Assembly (NCBI GenBank): GCA_964036155.1 | Contig: OZ038423.1 | Location: forward strand, 77,019,249 to 77,083,248 | Direction of reading: 5' to 3' | Length of the DNA: 64,000 bases | Source of the DNA: Diploscapter coronatus | Lineage: Eukaryota > Nematoda > Chromadorea > Rhabditida > Rhabditidae | In this document: positions 1 through 13,800 of the stretch, piece after piece | How the letters are laid out: every line of letters starts with the position of its first letter | How positions within the stretch are numbered: position 1 is the first letter of the stretch | Notes under the pieces: generated by a model | What the model was told of the DNA's origin: nothing | Databases searched by the model: none | What the model saw: only the letters and a program-made list of their open reading frames with translations | Program-made: the position numbers and the translations under genes

Positions 1-2261
1 TATGAACCCATGAGCCAGCGCGGATAAAAATGTCACGGTACGCAAAAAGACTCGTTAGAAAAACAACTTGCAAACTGCCATGAGCAATGGTCTCGGGTTG
101 GTCTCTCTCGACCTGACTTACCCCCTACTGCTTACCTTCCGCACCGAAGTGTTGTTGTCCCCTTGAGCAATCTCTGTCTGAACAAAAACTGGATTCTCTC
201 ATACTGTCTATTTTCACCGAGGCGCCACATCAGAAATAACCCGTTACGTAAAAACAAACATTCAAATATTAGACCATACACTGATTGTGCTGAGTTGTGA
301 AAGATTTCAAAAGAACCAACTTCACGGATACCAATTAGTTAGCCTATTGTTGCAGATCTCTAGTGATGAGTTGGTAAGCAGTTGATAAATCTTCGGGTTA
401 AACTTGAGTCAGGTTCAAAGTAAATAGGCCTAAGGGTGGAGGCTTTTTCCAGATTTATTATGTAGGATGGTTAGCACAATCTGAGTTATCTCTGAAATCC
501 TAATGATTCAGATCAGAAATGGGTTAGAATTGAGTTCTGAAAATTTGAAAATAGATCGGACACAAAAACGTTTGAAATTTGAGTTTAGATGGACTTGAAT
601 ATCATTAGTATTTGAATTAGAGGCAAGATTGATTGAAACTCATTTTCAGGTATGCTAAATTATGGCCAATGACGCTTGAGATTTTGAAATGGAAACTTCG
701 AAAGATTTTCAGCGAGTTTATTTTCGGCTTTCTCGAACTCCCAATTTTGTACCGATTTTGAATATTAAAATTCCCTGATCATAGTTCAAAAATTTCAACC
801 AGCAAACAAACATTGAAGGCTTTGGAAGTTCACGTGTTTGTCTTCCATTTCATCTGGAATACGTGAAAATCTACACCCTGAGGTCGTTCGTCTCTGGCAC
901 CTTTCTCCTAATTTCCCCATCGCTCCTCCTTCTGCTCCTCTCGGTTTCATTCCGTTTTCCGTTTCAGTTGCTTTATCTCTCTACCCTTTCGCGCTTCCTT
1001 ACCCACTCACTCCCCTCGCACTCCAAGAAAGTCCGAATGAGCCAATCATCTCGACCATTGTCGCTTCTATCGAGGATTCTCTGGTGGGAGGCTGCAAATT
1101 TGAGCAGAGACGTCAAATTTGTACTCACTTTCTGACTGCGGCTAAAGGGCAATCCTTCCTTCAAAAAACTCGCACCAAATCTCCGTTGATCAGCTGTATC
1201 TAGTTATCTCTTCTACGTCACAAATAGCAAAAAAAATAAGCAGAGCCTGGCTGAAAAAGTTTAGTTTCTAAATTCCTCTTGTCCAAAAGAATTTTTTGTT
1301 GGAACCAAATATAAAGCCACAACCATTCTCTTTGATTGTTAATTTAATTTCATTGAATTTATGCAGTGAATGAAAATCGAAATTCTAACGTGACCTATTT
1401 ACTTCTCATAGATATTCTCATCCAAGTAACGTGTTTCAATTGTCGATATTTCTAGTCCAGAAAGACTTTTCATACGTGTACTTTTAATTTCCTAATGGTC
1501 GTTAAACACTTTGTTGTACTAAATTTTTCACATTCGAAGCATGCACCATGATTCCGATTCTACAACAAAGCAGTCATTTTTTACTGGTTTGACTTGCTCG
1601 GATCTTTCTGGCAGAGATCTATTCTTGCACTAGCAGCCCGATTTCATTGTCCTCCCCTCTTCCTTTGCCTTTCATAGTCAGCAGCTTCTGGCCGCAGTCT
1701 CTTTTCCATTCCCTTTCCCTCTTCGCTTCCCTTCCGAATTGGTTCCTTTCACGCACTCGCAAACACGCACCAAAAATACATTTTGATGTTTTCATCCTCT
1801 GTCGGGCTCAATCATGTAACAATCAAAACCCCCTTTTATGCCATAGAACCGAATTATTAATCTGGGATATAATTTGCTGCAGATTAAACATGGAGTCTAG
1901 CACTTTACCTTAAAAAATCTTCTGAAAAGTTCTATCTTTTCTTCATCTAGGCAAAAGTTTCAAGATTTCCTTATTCCATTCTGCATTCAAAATCCAAAGA
2001 TGTGTGGTTTCGTTTCATGAATCTATGAATGCGCACTTATTGTTTTTTTCTCGTCTCGACTCATAAACTTTGTGCCGATTTCAATATTCCAATGAGCATA
2101 TTTTATTTCCAAATAAAGGAGCATAGTAAATGAACAAGTTTCGTGCCGCGAAAAAATCTTAGCGGAATAATCTGATTGGTCCATCGTCCAATTTCCAGAT
2201 TTGACTTCCCTAATGCGTGTGTATGTGCTATGATGATGCAATCAAGCATCAAGTAGATTTG
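1..2261. other. Non-coding stretch upstream of the first gene
   Basis: No coding exon could be supported here on either strand. Around 890-1030 the + strand is pyrimidine-rich, and the overlapping ORFs there (838-1203 and 863-1135) translate to low-complexity Ser/Leu/Phe/Pro peptides with no recognisable domain. They look like by-products of base composition. The stretch probably holds the promoter of the + strand gene at 2262. Confidence 0.4.
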
Positions 2262-3852
2262 ATGGAAACTACAACCAAAAATGCCATTGAAGCTGACCAG
2301 TCTGTTGCGGGTAAGCTGGACTTGTAAAAATGACTAAAAAACTTTCATTAATCTTTTATGTTCTGTTAAAACGTGTTTATCATGCAAAAATTTTTATTTT
2401 GGTTTATCTTTTCCAATAATAAGATTTCAGGTTTGATAGTATTTCTAATAATTTTCGTATTTTTCGTCGGACTTACCGTCGGTTTGCTGATTTGTCTGTC
2501 GAATATTTGGTGCACTTGGAGGACGCAGCGACGGAGTTCGCAAAACAATATCGGGGTTAATTTTTGCAAAGCTTTTAGAGCTCGAGTTGATAGGTTACTA
2601 TTCTTCATTACATATTCACTACCAACCCGAGCAGTTGTGATTACCTAATTCTTGTTTGATTTGATACCTTCAGCCCCAGCAACGTCAATCGATGATGCCG
2701 TCGCCGATCACAGAAGACAGCGAGAGCGATGAGAACGCCAATCGATACGTCACATCTGCAAGAAGGATGTGTAAGGACGTTTACTAAGTTTAAAAGGCGT
2801 TTCAGATGTAAAAATGTACTTTTGATCGTTCATACTGTAATGGACGTAAATAAAAAAAAAATGGCAAGATTTCAATCATGATTTACCTTCTCATCAAGAA
2901 AAATTTAACGAGCATTAAACAGAAGAGCAAAATACTTATTCAAACTCATCAACTTTAGTATACAATAGACGATATTATTAGATGGTATCCGTAATCATGC
3001 TCGTCGAAAACTTGTCCATTCTATTGCATTATTTGGATGAAGATCAGCTTCATATATGAAGTTTTCTTCAATTGTTTCGTAAATTTTCAGCACAACGAGT
3101 TATAAACTACGTGCACAAGACGATGAATCGTTCTAGTAGGGATGACAGAACGGTAAGCGAAACTTATGAAACTTCTATTTTCTTCAAATCCTAATAATCT
3201 TTGTTGGACGAAAATAAATCATTTCATCGCCTCTTCCAAACACCTAACACATTTATCATCGATTTCCCTGGGGGTTAATTTTCTTATGATGTTGGCAAGA
3301 ATTATGCCTCCTCTACTTTAGTTCTATTTATTGTGCCGGAGTTCTTTCTTCATCCTTTTCAATGCAAACAAAGAATCTTATCAAACATAAAATTCCCAAA
3401 TTCCTTCATCCCACATTCAAAATGAATCATAATCATCCCACCTCCTTCGTCAAGTATCTGGTTCATTTGTTCTTTGTTTAGAGCGATGATGAATCGGCAA
3501 AAGTACACCAGAGCTCGACAGAGCGAATCGTGCCGACTATCAATATCAATGAGGTTTGTATAAGCTTTAGGAAAAAGATATCATCAAGAAAGTCCTTAAT
3601 CCAACTATCGAAAATAAAAAAATCAATTTTTATCATCCTTGATGAATTGATATAGTGAAAACTCTATTCAGATTTGCTTTCGAGATGGTCGGAAAAACGG
3701 ACTTTTTATGAAATCTAAAAGACTTCTACCTTCTCCATCTTTCCCTATTTTAGCATAGTGTGAATGTGGATTCGTTCGTCGAGTCTCTCCAAGTCCAGCC
3801 GAAACGTCGCAATTCGATGGTCGACGATCCTGCAAATGTGGTGGAAGTTTGA
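2262..3852 (+). CDS. Small single-pass membrane protein, unknown function (6 exons)
   Basis: I do not recognise this protein. Exons 2262-2310, 2431-2555, 2674-2770, 3091-3152, 3482-3553 and 3754-3852 join in phase to 504 nt, giving 167 residues and a TGA stop. The start is the ATG at 2262, whose short exon ends in a strong GTAAGC donor. Residues 1-16 are a short polar N-terminus. Residues 17-41 are one hydrophobic membrane segment (GLIVFLIIFVFFVGLTVGLL is its core), followed by WCTWRTQRR, a basic flank that by the positive-inside rule places the C-terminus in the cytosol. The rest is polar, rich in Ser/Asp/Arg, with candidate phosphorylation sites (SPITEDSESDE; KRRNSMVDD) and no recognised domain. 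All junctions are GT-AG. It is transcribed towards the hnRNP U-like gene, which lies on the opposite strand. The exon chain is well supported by phase; the function is unknown. Confidence 0.7.
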
Positions 3853-4828
3853 GGTCACCCTTGATTCCATCTGCATACCCAAGGAAGTTGAAGATCATCC
3901 AGATCCATTATTCCGTCTCCAATCAGACCAATCCATGATTATCTTTGCTCATTTTCTTCTGATCATAAAATATTACACAATTCTTCTTCTTGTTCATCTA
4001 AATGCCTGTAATTTGACCCCGCTCACTTTGACTCCGCCATACTCGACATCCTTGACAAAGTTAGAAATGCGGAGGGTGAAAAAATCAAAGTGAAGGGAGG
4101 ATCGATAAAATCAAATCGCAATTCCACATTCTAAGCTTGAGGGCTTAGTCAGCCATTCAGTTGCACAGCGATAACAAATCTTTATACTCAACAACAAGGA
4201 CGAATGGGAAAAGGGATAAAAAGGGGAATGACGGATAAAAAACTTGACGAAAAAAGATACGGTAAAAATGGCAATTTTGATTTGACGTAGTGACGAAGTG
4301 ATGTAACCACTAAAATGGCACTTGGTGACAATCCTATTGAAAAGTAGGATAAAGTAGAAAAATATTCTGATTACCTAAACATCGTCATCACGTCAAATTT
4401 TGACTGCCGACAAAAATCGCAAAACGTTATTCAATATCATTACAAGACGATGAGATGATCAAACCCTTGCGAAATTGAATTTTTTGAAACGGAAATTTCC
4501 CAAGACCTGAAGATAAATGATGACACTTTGGTCACACTAAATGACAATTTCGCTTTCTTTTTGCATCTTTTTTTAAAGTTAAAAGATAGGGAAACCAAAA
4601 TCATCATGAAGCATGACAAAGTGGATGATATTCAAGAAAACATGGGTTCTAAAATCAGTTTTGCAAGAAAAAAATCGACAAAATTCCAAGAAAAAAGACT
4701 AAAGATTAAAAATGAATTCTTCCCGCAATTCGATAATACAGAATCAAGTCTAAAAGTGTAAAACTGGAGTACGATCCGATCATTTTTGCTCTTTGCTATG
4801 ACTGGGATGAGAATATGAGAGTTGATTA
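3853..4828. other. Convergent intergenic stretch between two 3' ends
   Basis: This lies between the TGA of the membrane-protein gene (+) and the TAA of the hnRNP U-like gene (-), so it should contain both 3' UTRs. It is AT-rich. A 77-residue Lys-rich ORF at 4528-4761 (+) has no domain and no splice context. No canonical AATAAA was found close to either stop. Confidence 0.4.
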
Positions 4829-7800
4829 TTAAGGTTTGAAAGGACAGGCGGAGAACTTGGCGAGGAAACTGCTCAGGCCGGGGGTGTGTTGCGGAGTGCT
4901 TTCTGAGGACGAGCGAGAGTAGCCGCCCGAATAACCCGATGAACTCAGCGGCTGAAAAATGCTTTTCAGAAGATACACTAATGGGGGGACTTAGTTTCAT
5001 TTCCAAGTAGGACTTTTCTCGAATATTTGAGAATTGGTTAAAAAGTTGACAATCGTTTCACCTTCTTACAAAAACTAAGGAAAAATCGAGTGTGGTTATT
5101 TTGCTCGAAAAATTTACCAACAAAAATGATCTTACCATAGGCTGTCCGGAAGACGAATCGAGATCGGTGATGACCACGTGCAGATTCGGGTAGTTGGACG
5201 ACTGTCGAGAAAGGGGCACTGGAAATCAATCGATTTGCCTAATTCAAACAATGATTCCTCTTACATAGCCTGGGCTCCTGATTCTGGTTCTGGTTGAAGT
5301 GCTGCGGTCTGTGCTGGTACTGCTGATGTGGAGTGTGGGAATTGTGAGTGAACGAGTGAGGCCCGCTGCTTGGGCCTGGAGCTGAGGCAGGCACAATCGA
5401 GCCACCGAAACTGTTCCTGAAACGTATTTTTAGAAAAATTCGTTTTTCCTTGTCAGAATTCTGCAACATGTTTCTAGGAGAAATTTCACAATGAAAAATC
5501 GACTTCGCACCTTGTGAAATAAGGTGTAAAAGAAGGAAGGCGTTTTTCTACTCACCTAACCTCTTACACGATCATCAGGTTACACAAATTCCAAATATCC
5601 AAATGAAGGATTATATTCTCATCTTTTCATAACCCTTCATAATCGTAATTTTCTTCTTACCTATGAGCCCTCCACTTCTTCCTGTACTTCTTCTGATACC
5701 AGGGTCTTCCCTCGTTGTTGAACTGGGCGACCATCGCAATCACCTCGCTGATCCTTTCCATCGGTGGCTCGATGAAATGTACCCAGTCGATTGGCTCTTC
5801 ATCGGAAGACGGCAGGGAAAGGATTGCTGCAAATTCAAGTTGGAGTCTCGTCATTATGAAACACCGAAATTTTGTGAGTGATAATTAGTGCAGAGTTAAG
5901 TAGAAGGGTTGAAGATAAGAAAAGAACATAAATTTCAGAGGATTAGATCTGATTTAGTTAAAAATTTGGCAGAACACCCAAAGCGTCGATACTGACCTTT
6001 CATTTCAAGCATGGCCTCTGTAGGAATGATGGGCATTCCCTCCGCCCTGGCCTGACGAGCTTGCCGTTCCTTCATTTCTTCTTCAGATGGCATCAGAACG
6101 AGGCACTGAAATAGAAAAATGATAATTTCTGACATTTTGCATGATTTCGAGAAATGAAAACACAAAATGAACAAATCCCTACCTTCTTCTGGAATCCAGT
6201 GAACAGGGACAGTCGCCTCTTCCTCGTCTCCCTCGCAGTGTTCGACATGTCGATGATGTAATTGTGCCTGCGGCGAGCGGCCAGCTGGACTAATCTGAAC
6301 ATTATTTCATAGAAAATCTTTTTTTCTAACTTTCAATTGCTAAATGAATTTTCATTCAGATAAGTTAATGAAATTGAGAAAAAAGGGGATATTTTACCTC
6401 TGCAAGCTCTTTCCAACCAATCCCAGTACCATGTCCCATCTGATGTTCTTGACAGTCCTCCTCGACTTGCCATTGACGCGCATGGCCTGCAGCACATTCT
6501 CTGCACAGATGTGGATCCAGTGCTCGTCATCGTGGTCTCGCAAGTACTGCTTCACCCACGTCGTCTTGCCCACACCGGGAAGTCCGACCTGAAGATAGAA
6601 TTTTAAAACTGAAGCTCTTTCAATGTGATATATTTTAACGAAAATAACGAAATTTAAAATTACTTCTTCGAAAGCATGGTTTTATTTTTTCGTTTAAATA
6701 AACCTACCATCATGAGCAGCGTGCACTTGGACTTGTCATCGGGCGGCATTTTCGTCCTTAGCAAATTCCTCCGATCGATTTGGTTGAAGAACGTAAAGTT
6801 GCAGCCCTCGGGTATCGGCCACAAATGCTCGCCCTCGGGGTTGTCGCCGTAGTTGATTGCGATCTGCAAATTTCCCTTTATTTTCAGAAAGTAAGGTATT
6901 TCGTACCTTGCAGTTCTTGGTGCAGACATGCGGGAAGAAGAGTTCCTCCTCTTCGGAAAACCGATGAGTGGAAGCCAAATCGAGGCAGACACCGTTTTTG
7001 TAGAAGACCATTTCACCAGAAGCGAGATCCTAAATTTTGTTCGAATAAATTCATTAAAAGTCTGATTTTAGAAGAATAGCCAACTCACAAAGACAGCCGT
7101 AATGATATCATCCTGATCGAAAGTCTCCCCATAGTCCAGGAAGATGTTGTTGTTGGCCTTCTTGGCTGTCGCCGTGTAGCAGTACGAAGTTGCGTATTCA
7201 CCAAGCTGAAATTCAGATATTTCTTTCAGAAACATTGCTTTGATTTCTTGAAAAGAATAATAATGAACATATTCTTTTCATATAAGAGCGTTCAAATGTG
7301 ACTTGAGAAGAACTATCTTAGAAGTTTCTTACAATAGTAGGCGTATCAGCTGTGGAAAATCCGACTCTCACATCGTACGGATCAGTCTCCTCGAAAGGCA
7401 AATGTTTCAGGGGCAACTTTTCAAGGATCTGCAAAAAAAAAAGACGAATCTTTCATTTTTTAATTAGAGAATGTCCACAAACCTTGATCTGGAACCCGAT
7501 TTTGTGCTTATCACTCGATTCGCCGCCATCTTCGGTATTTGGTTCACTGAAATTTACATTCTTATTTCTACAAATTCTCGTAAATCGGGTATTTTTCTGA
7601 ATTCATGAGTTTTTTTCTCAAATTTATTAAGAAAAAAGCATGCTTTTTCAGAAGAATGTTCCTTTAAATTCAAACCTTTTGATGGGATGGACGAGTGGAG
7701 TCTTGACAGCGAAGTTGCTCCTGACGCCACCCCACATGAGGGCGAGGCCGTCAGCATTCTCTGGCTCGAGCAGCCACGGCTTGTTCGTCGTGCCCTTGAT

Positions 7801-10800
7801 GTGCAAATCCGCGTTGTCTAGGAACAATATTTCTAATTTTCGTCGTTACAACGAAACTAGTCGAGATTTGCAGCTTTGTAAGAAAGCAAGCTGAAATCTC
7901 GCTTGAAAACTCTGGAATCCCCAGATCATGATAACAATGAGATGTGATCTCAAAATTATAAGGAACGGCTTTAGAAAACCGGCTGTGACAAACACAGACT
8001 TGGCATCTTAATTTGGCAATGTTCTAAAAATGACAATACAAAGAATCGAAATTTGGAAAGAAACTCATCAAGCGGCTATTACCGTTTTGTCAGAATCTTA
8101 AAACGAAGCAACAGAAAGCTTATTCTTTATTTTCACTTGAATTTCCTCAGTCTATTTGTCCAATGTTCTTCGCTCTTCTTTCTTGAATAACTAACTTGGA
8201 CAAGACGTAAAATTTTGTCCTGGGTTTGCGCTGCTTTTCACGGGAAACTTGGTAAATTGATAAAACATGGAGCGATAATAAATGATACAAAATTGGTTAT
8301 GGGTTATTACTATTTGTGAATATTTTGCACGTTTTGCATACCTGTATGTGGTTGAGAGTGGTACCTACAAAATGCATAATCGATTGTACTTACAGTAATC
8401 AGGCTCGATGAGCTCTTCCGAGGGAAGGTCTTCCTCCTCGATGACCAGGTCCTTCTTCTTCTTGGTTGGCTTGATTCCAGCAGCCACCTAAAATAGTTCG
8501 TTTCTTTTTCTGAAGAACAAGATATATTTGATTTTTCATAAACTATAAATGCGTGTTTAAATTTGCTAAAAGGTCTAAAGGTGCATTTTTCTTTCCAAGA
8601 AACACAAATTCTCACTCTGAAATATAATCACTTTTTACCTGGAACAAATACTCGTCGTCATCGGGAACGGGTTCTCCATGGAATTCCGGCAGTTCCTTTT
8701 CGGTGGGCTCTGGAGTGTCGACTTCCTCCCTGTCCAGATGCACTTGCGAGTAAGGGCCTTGGGTCTCGGCCTCAGGCTGTTGGGTGCTTTCTGAAGAAAA
8801 TAATCATTCACAACTCTGAAATATGAGTTGGAAAAATTTAGTGAATTGGAATTATCATTGTTCGAGTTTTAATAAAGAATGTTTAAAAATACAAAATTTA
8901 CCCTCTTCAATGGTGAGTTTGGTGAGCACGTCCTTGGCCTTGCTGAGCAGCTCCAGAGGATTCAGAGTCTTCGGATCCACCACATTGCTGAAAATTATTT
9001 GATTTTTCTAAAATTGGATAAAAAATATTACTCTTCGTTCTCCTTGCCCTGCTGACTGTCATCGTCCGTCTGCCTTTCTTTGTCAGTCGACTCTGCGTCT
9101 TTGCTCGACTCGACAGACTCGTTCTCGTCGAATTCTTCTGTAAATTGAAGTTCATCCTCTAAATCTTCTAATTTCTACCCTTGTGAACAAAGAAAACAGC
9201 TAAGTCATCAGATATTTTTAGCTTCGTATAAAGGAGCGTTCAGACTTTGTTCGTGAAGAGAGTCAGAAAAGCGCCTGCACTCTGCTTCTCTCCACGAGGA
9301 AACAAAGTCTGAACGCGCTCTAAAACTATTTCAGTAAGGAAGAAATTAAAAAAGATCCGTTTTTACAATAACTGACCTTTCTGTTCCTCTTCTTCAATAT
9401 CTTCTTCGTCGTCTTCCTCGTCCTCCATTTCATCCTCTGCCTCCTGTCCCCCAAACACTTCGTCTTCGTCGACCGAGTCTCCAATCGATGTGAGTCGAGT
9501 CGCATTCGCATCCACTGCAGAGGGCACGTAGGCAGACAGCACCGACTCGTTCGCCTTCTCTCCTAGCTGCTCCTGATCCATCGCGGCAAGGGGATCGTAT
9601 TCCTGCAAATTAAAAATAGCATATTTTTGCTAAAAGACATTGATTCTTACAGGTAATAAACATCTGTCTGAGTAGATTGTTTCTACGAATATAATCTTTT
9701 CAGAGCATGAAAATTAAACAGTGAGCAAGAAAGTGCCTAATTTCTTATAAAAGTATTTCCTAACAAGATATGGATAAAAACCCTGAAAACTACCTCTTCC
9801 TGGTTGTCGTCCATCATCTGCATCTGTTTGAGTCGTTCCTTGATGGACAATCTCCTGTCGAAACGGAGTGCCTTCGGCAGTCCATCTCCGTCATCCTCCT
9901 GCTGCTTCTTCTCGCCTCCCTCAGATTCAATTATCTCTTCTGCCTCCTTATCTTTATTTTGCTCCTGACCCAACTGGATCGTCTCTTTCTCGTTCACTTT
10001 CTGCCGTTTCTCTTCTCGAGATTCTGCTTGAGGAGGAGGTTCAGGCCCATATTCACTCACTTCGTCCACCTGCGCACCTTCTGAAAATATGCAGATAAAA
10101 TATCCCTTTCGCGGGGCTATGGGAAAAGTTAATTCTCGAATTGTCGAATAAAAAGAAACATTACATTAAATTAGAATAAATACGCCCGAAGCTCGAGTTT
10201 CACAAAATCGAAATAAAATAAATCATTGCTGCTTGTAGAAACTTTCGAATTTCTCAAGTTTTATGAACTCGTTTTCCAAATTTCAAAACCAACCTGTCTC
10301 CTCTTGTTCCAGCTCTTTCGCTTTCTCCGGAGACGTTGTCTTCTTCTCCTGCGCTTCCTGCTCAGTTCCTCCAACAGTCGGAGGCGGGGGAGGGGGAGGC
10401 GGCAGGAGCAGCGATGAAGGCACAGGGGATGGAGTCGAGCGGGCGATCACGAGGGGATCGATCTGGGAAATGTTCTTTTAGTTTTTGAAAGTCGGAAATA
10501 TGCGCCTACCGGAGAAGCAGGCCTCTGCACTGGGGAAGTGACGGAATTGGCGGCAAATTGAGGCGGAACGGGCGCAGAGACAGAAACAGGAATAGAAGGG
10601 GGAGGAAGCGTGAATTGGGGCAGCGGAGAATTGCTCGAGGCTGCCGCCATTAGAACTTGTCTGAAAAACGAACTCATCAGTTTTTTTTTGTATGTGAGCA
10701 TCTCTGACAAAAATCAAGGCCTTTCAATTGTAGCCAATTTTAGAGTAGGGTGTACTTCGAAAGGGGAAAATATGATAATGTTGATGACCAACAAGTTAAG

Positions 10801-13800
10801 AAAATTTAAAGACTGGAAATTAGGGTATTGCTTGCAGTCAAATTGACGACGGCATTTCAATGGGTCAAAGAATAAATTTGACACGGATTTCAGTGGTGTG
10901 CACTGTGCAATTCGCTTTACATCCTCAAATTTACACAGAATGTATTTCTCAATTTATCGGCTTTGACAATAAGCACAAATTGTTAATAGAATTTTACACA
11001 GGGATTTATCTTCGATGATAAAGAAAGAACGCTTACTTAGGCACCATGATATCCCATCTGGAAATCCTCGTTCTCCTTTCCTGCTTTTCAGGCTCAGCTG
11101 AGGACTGTCGCGGGGCAGGTGGAGGGGGGATGTCGTCTTTCTTCTCGTTCGTCTGAAAATACAAGTAGATTCTATGTTTCGATTTTCGAAAATACCTTTG
11201 CCTGCTCGGGAGCAGCACTAGTGGTTGTGGAAACGACCTGCTGCTGTGCGAATACCTGTTCTGGTTTCTTCTTTGGAGGCGGTGGGGGCGGAATCGGCAA
11301 TTTGCTCGCGTTGTTCACTGGTTTTGGAACATCGGTAGAGGAATGGGCTGAAAGAGAGCGATATTTATCAGAGTTTGCTAACTTAAAAAATCTAAATGTC
11401 AATTAGGAGTGCATGGAGTATTTTGTTTTGAAAAGACGTATTTTCGGTTAATTTGTAACATGATTTCATTTCACTCATTCCATTTCATCCACAGATAGTC
11501 GGATGTGTCATGTGAAAATGTTCTTACCAGAACTGCTGGAGACTGCATTGCTCTGATTGCTGCTGCTGCTACCGCTGGGCTGACTTGGAGGTGGGAGCTT
11601 TTTGGGTGGGGGAGGGGGAGGCAAAGCTGCGGCAGTGGCAGAACTAGGGGGCCTCACCCATTGAGCTGCGGCTGGTTGGGTCTGAAACCAAATGAAATTA
11701 TCCCAGAAAGACCATTTTCAAAGAAGTATTGACGTCTATGCTACCAATTACAAACAGTAGCTCAAGGAATAAGTTTGAAAAGATAGTAATTCTTTTGAAA
11801 AATAAATTTTTAAAAAAATACATACAGCGGCAACAGGAGCAGGTTTCTTGGGTGGTGGAGGCGGAACCGACAAATTCTTGGGTTTAGGGGGAGGAGGAGG
11901 CGGGGCTCGGACCGGCAGGTGGTTGGCCGATGTGGGCTTGTAGGACGGCACGCTTGGAGGTGGACGACCCAGCATGGAGACAGATGTCGAGGCCGCTTGA
12001 TTGCCGTAGATCTGCAACATACAAATCTCTACCGATTTCAAACAACTCGAATTGTAAAATGCAAAATCGATATTTTTTTCTTCAAATAAAGCTGCAACGG
12101 TCTGTCAATACTTACGAAAATCGGCGAATTTGTCTCATTGCTCAATCTCTTTATATTTCAAAGAAAAAAATATGTACCGCAGCATTTTTCCGCTTGAGCT
12201 CCTCGAGTTCCTGCTCCCTCTGCTTCTTTGCCTCGAGATTGATGAGCTGCGTCTGGTTGTCGATGATCGCGTCGAGCAGGTTGTCCGTGGCAGACTTGGC
12301 CGCTGTGGGCGATGGCAGAGTCGTCGAGCTGGCGGCCGATCGCTGCTTCTTCAGCACTTGCTTCTTTTCGCCTAAAACTTGATTTCCCCTTCAAAAATGC
12401 AAACAGAAGACGAAGAATACCTTCAGGCTTGCTGCTTGTAGTCGTCTCCTTTTGTGCTGCAGGAGCGACGTCGGCAGAATCACTCAATCCCTGGACAGGC
12501 TTAGCCTGAATCACTTCAGAACCAGCAGGCGCTCGATTCTTCTTCAGTTCTTGGAACTTCTTAAAATTGATAGATAAATAAATGTTTCAGAAGATCGTTG
12601 AAATATTGTCAGGAACGTCCACTTTTTGTCAATTTGTCAAAATTCAACAAATAGAGTCGCTCGAAATTGCCATGATGTCAAAAAATATCAACCAATTATT
12701 AATGTTTTTCTTTCAAATCAAAGTAGTGAATTTTCCTACCTGTGCCCACATTTCGGTGATAGTCTGTTTGACAGGAGCGGGATTGATGATAGGTCGACTC
12801 GACGAGGCTGAAGAGGGCGGTTTGGGCCTGAAAGGCGCTGATGGAGTCATAGCGGAAGAGGTTGAGTGACGTCTGAAAGTTAGCATATTCAGCATTTGAA
12901 AAATGAACATTGATCCAAGGACTAGAATCCGGCTCTAAAGAGTGCTATCCTCACTCTTCTTTATCCACAATAACTGACAAGAAGATGACCTTATTTCTGA
13001 TTAGACCGCACTCTTTTTGCGTCGAATTTTATTGGCGCTCTCGATAATAATTTGCTCCTTTAATTTTGCTAACTAGAATTCAAGAACGCATTTCTAGAAA
13101 TTCTCACTTCTTCTCCTTGACAGACATGGCGATGTCATTCCTCAGATCCCTTGAAGTGCTCGGATGCGAGGGCGTTACATCTGCAGTTTTGGGCGTGGCA
13201 AGCGACTTCTCTTTAGGCGCTCGTTTCTCAGGCGGAGCCCAGTCCTCACTCGTATCGTCGTCGAACGGAATCACCACACGAGGGCCTACAAATTAAGGAT
13301 AAACTTGTTGTATCCTTTTGGACTAACAGTTTTCGAAACATTAATGTCAGCTGATTTTATGAGTCGAATTTTTAATCTTTCACCAGACTTGGGACTTTTC
13401 CATCGCAACTGCGACGGGACTGAGATGGTCAGATTTAAGAAAGAAAAATAAATCCCAAGTCTGCTCTTTACACTACATGAAAGAAAGTATAAACTAGTTC
13501 TTTAGAATTCAAGCATGTTTCAAACGAGAGTTTATGATCTTTGAACTTTCTATCTTGAATTCAAGAAATTCTAAAAAATCCTACGTTTGTGTCTGTGTCG
13601 TTTAGGCTCCGCTTCAGGCGATTTATGTCGATTGTCTTCCACGGACTCCTCACGATGCGTAGAACTCGTCTTTTCCAATCTCTCGACGACAGGAACGGGG
13701 GAAGATTCGGTGGGCTCTTCGTTCACTTCTCGTTTCTGGACCGGAGAAGGTGAAGGAGAGGGAGACGAAGAAAGGGATGAAGAGGAAGATGACGAAGAAG

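Noticed and set aside
7333..12000. Many + strand ORFs within the hnRNP U-like gene
   Set aside because: They are reverse-complement reflections of real - strand exons whose phases and SPRY/P-loop motifs are consistent.
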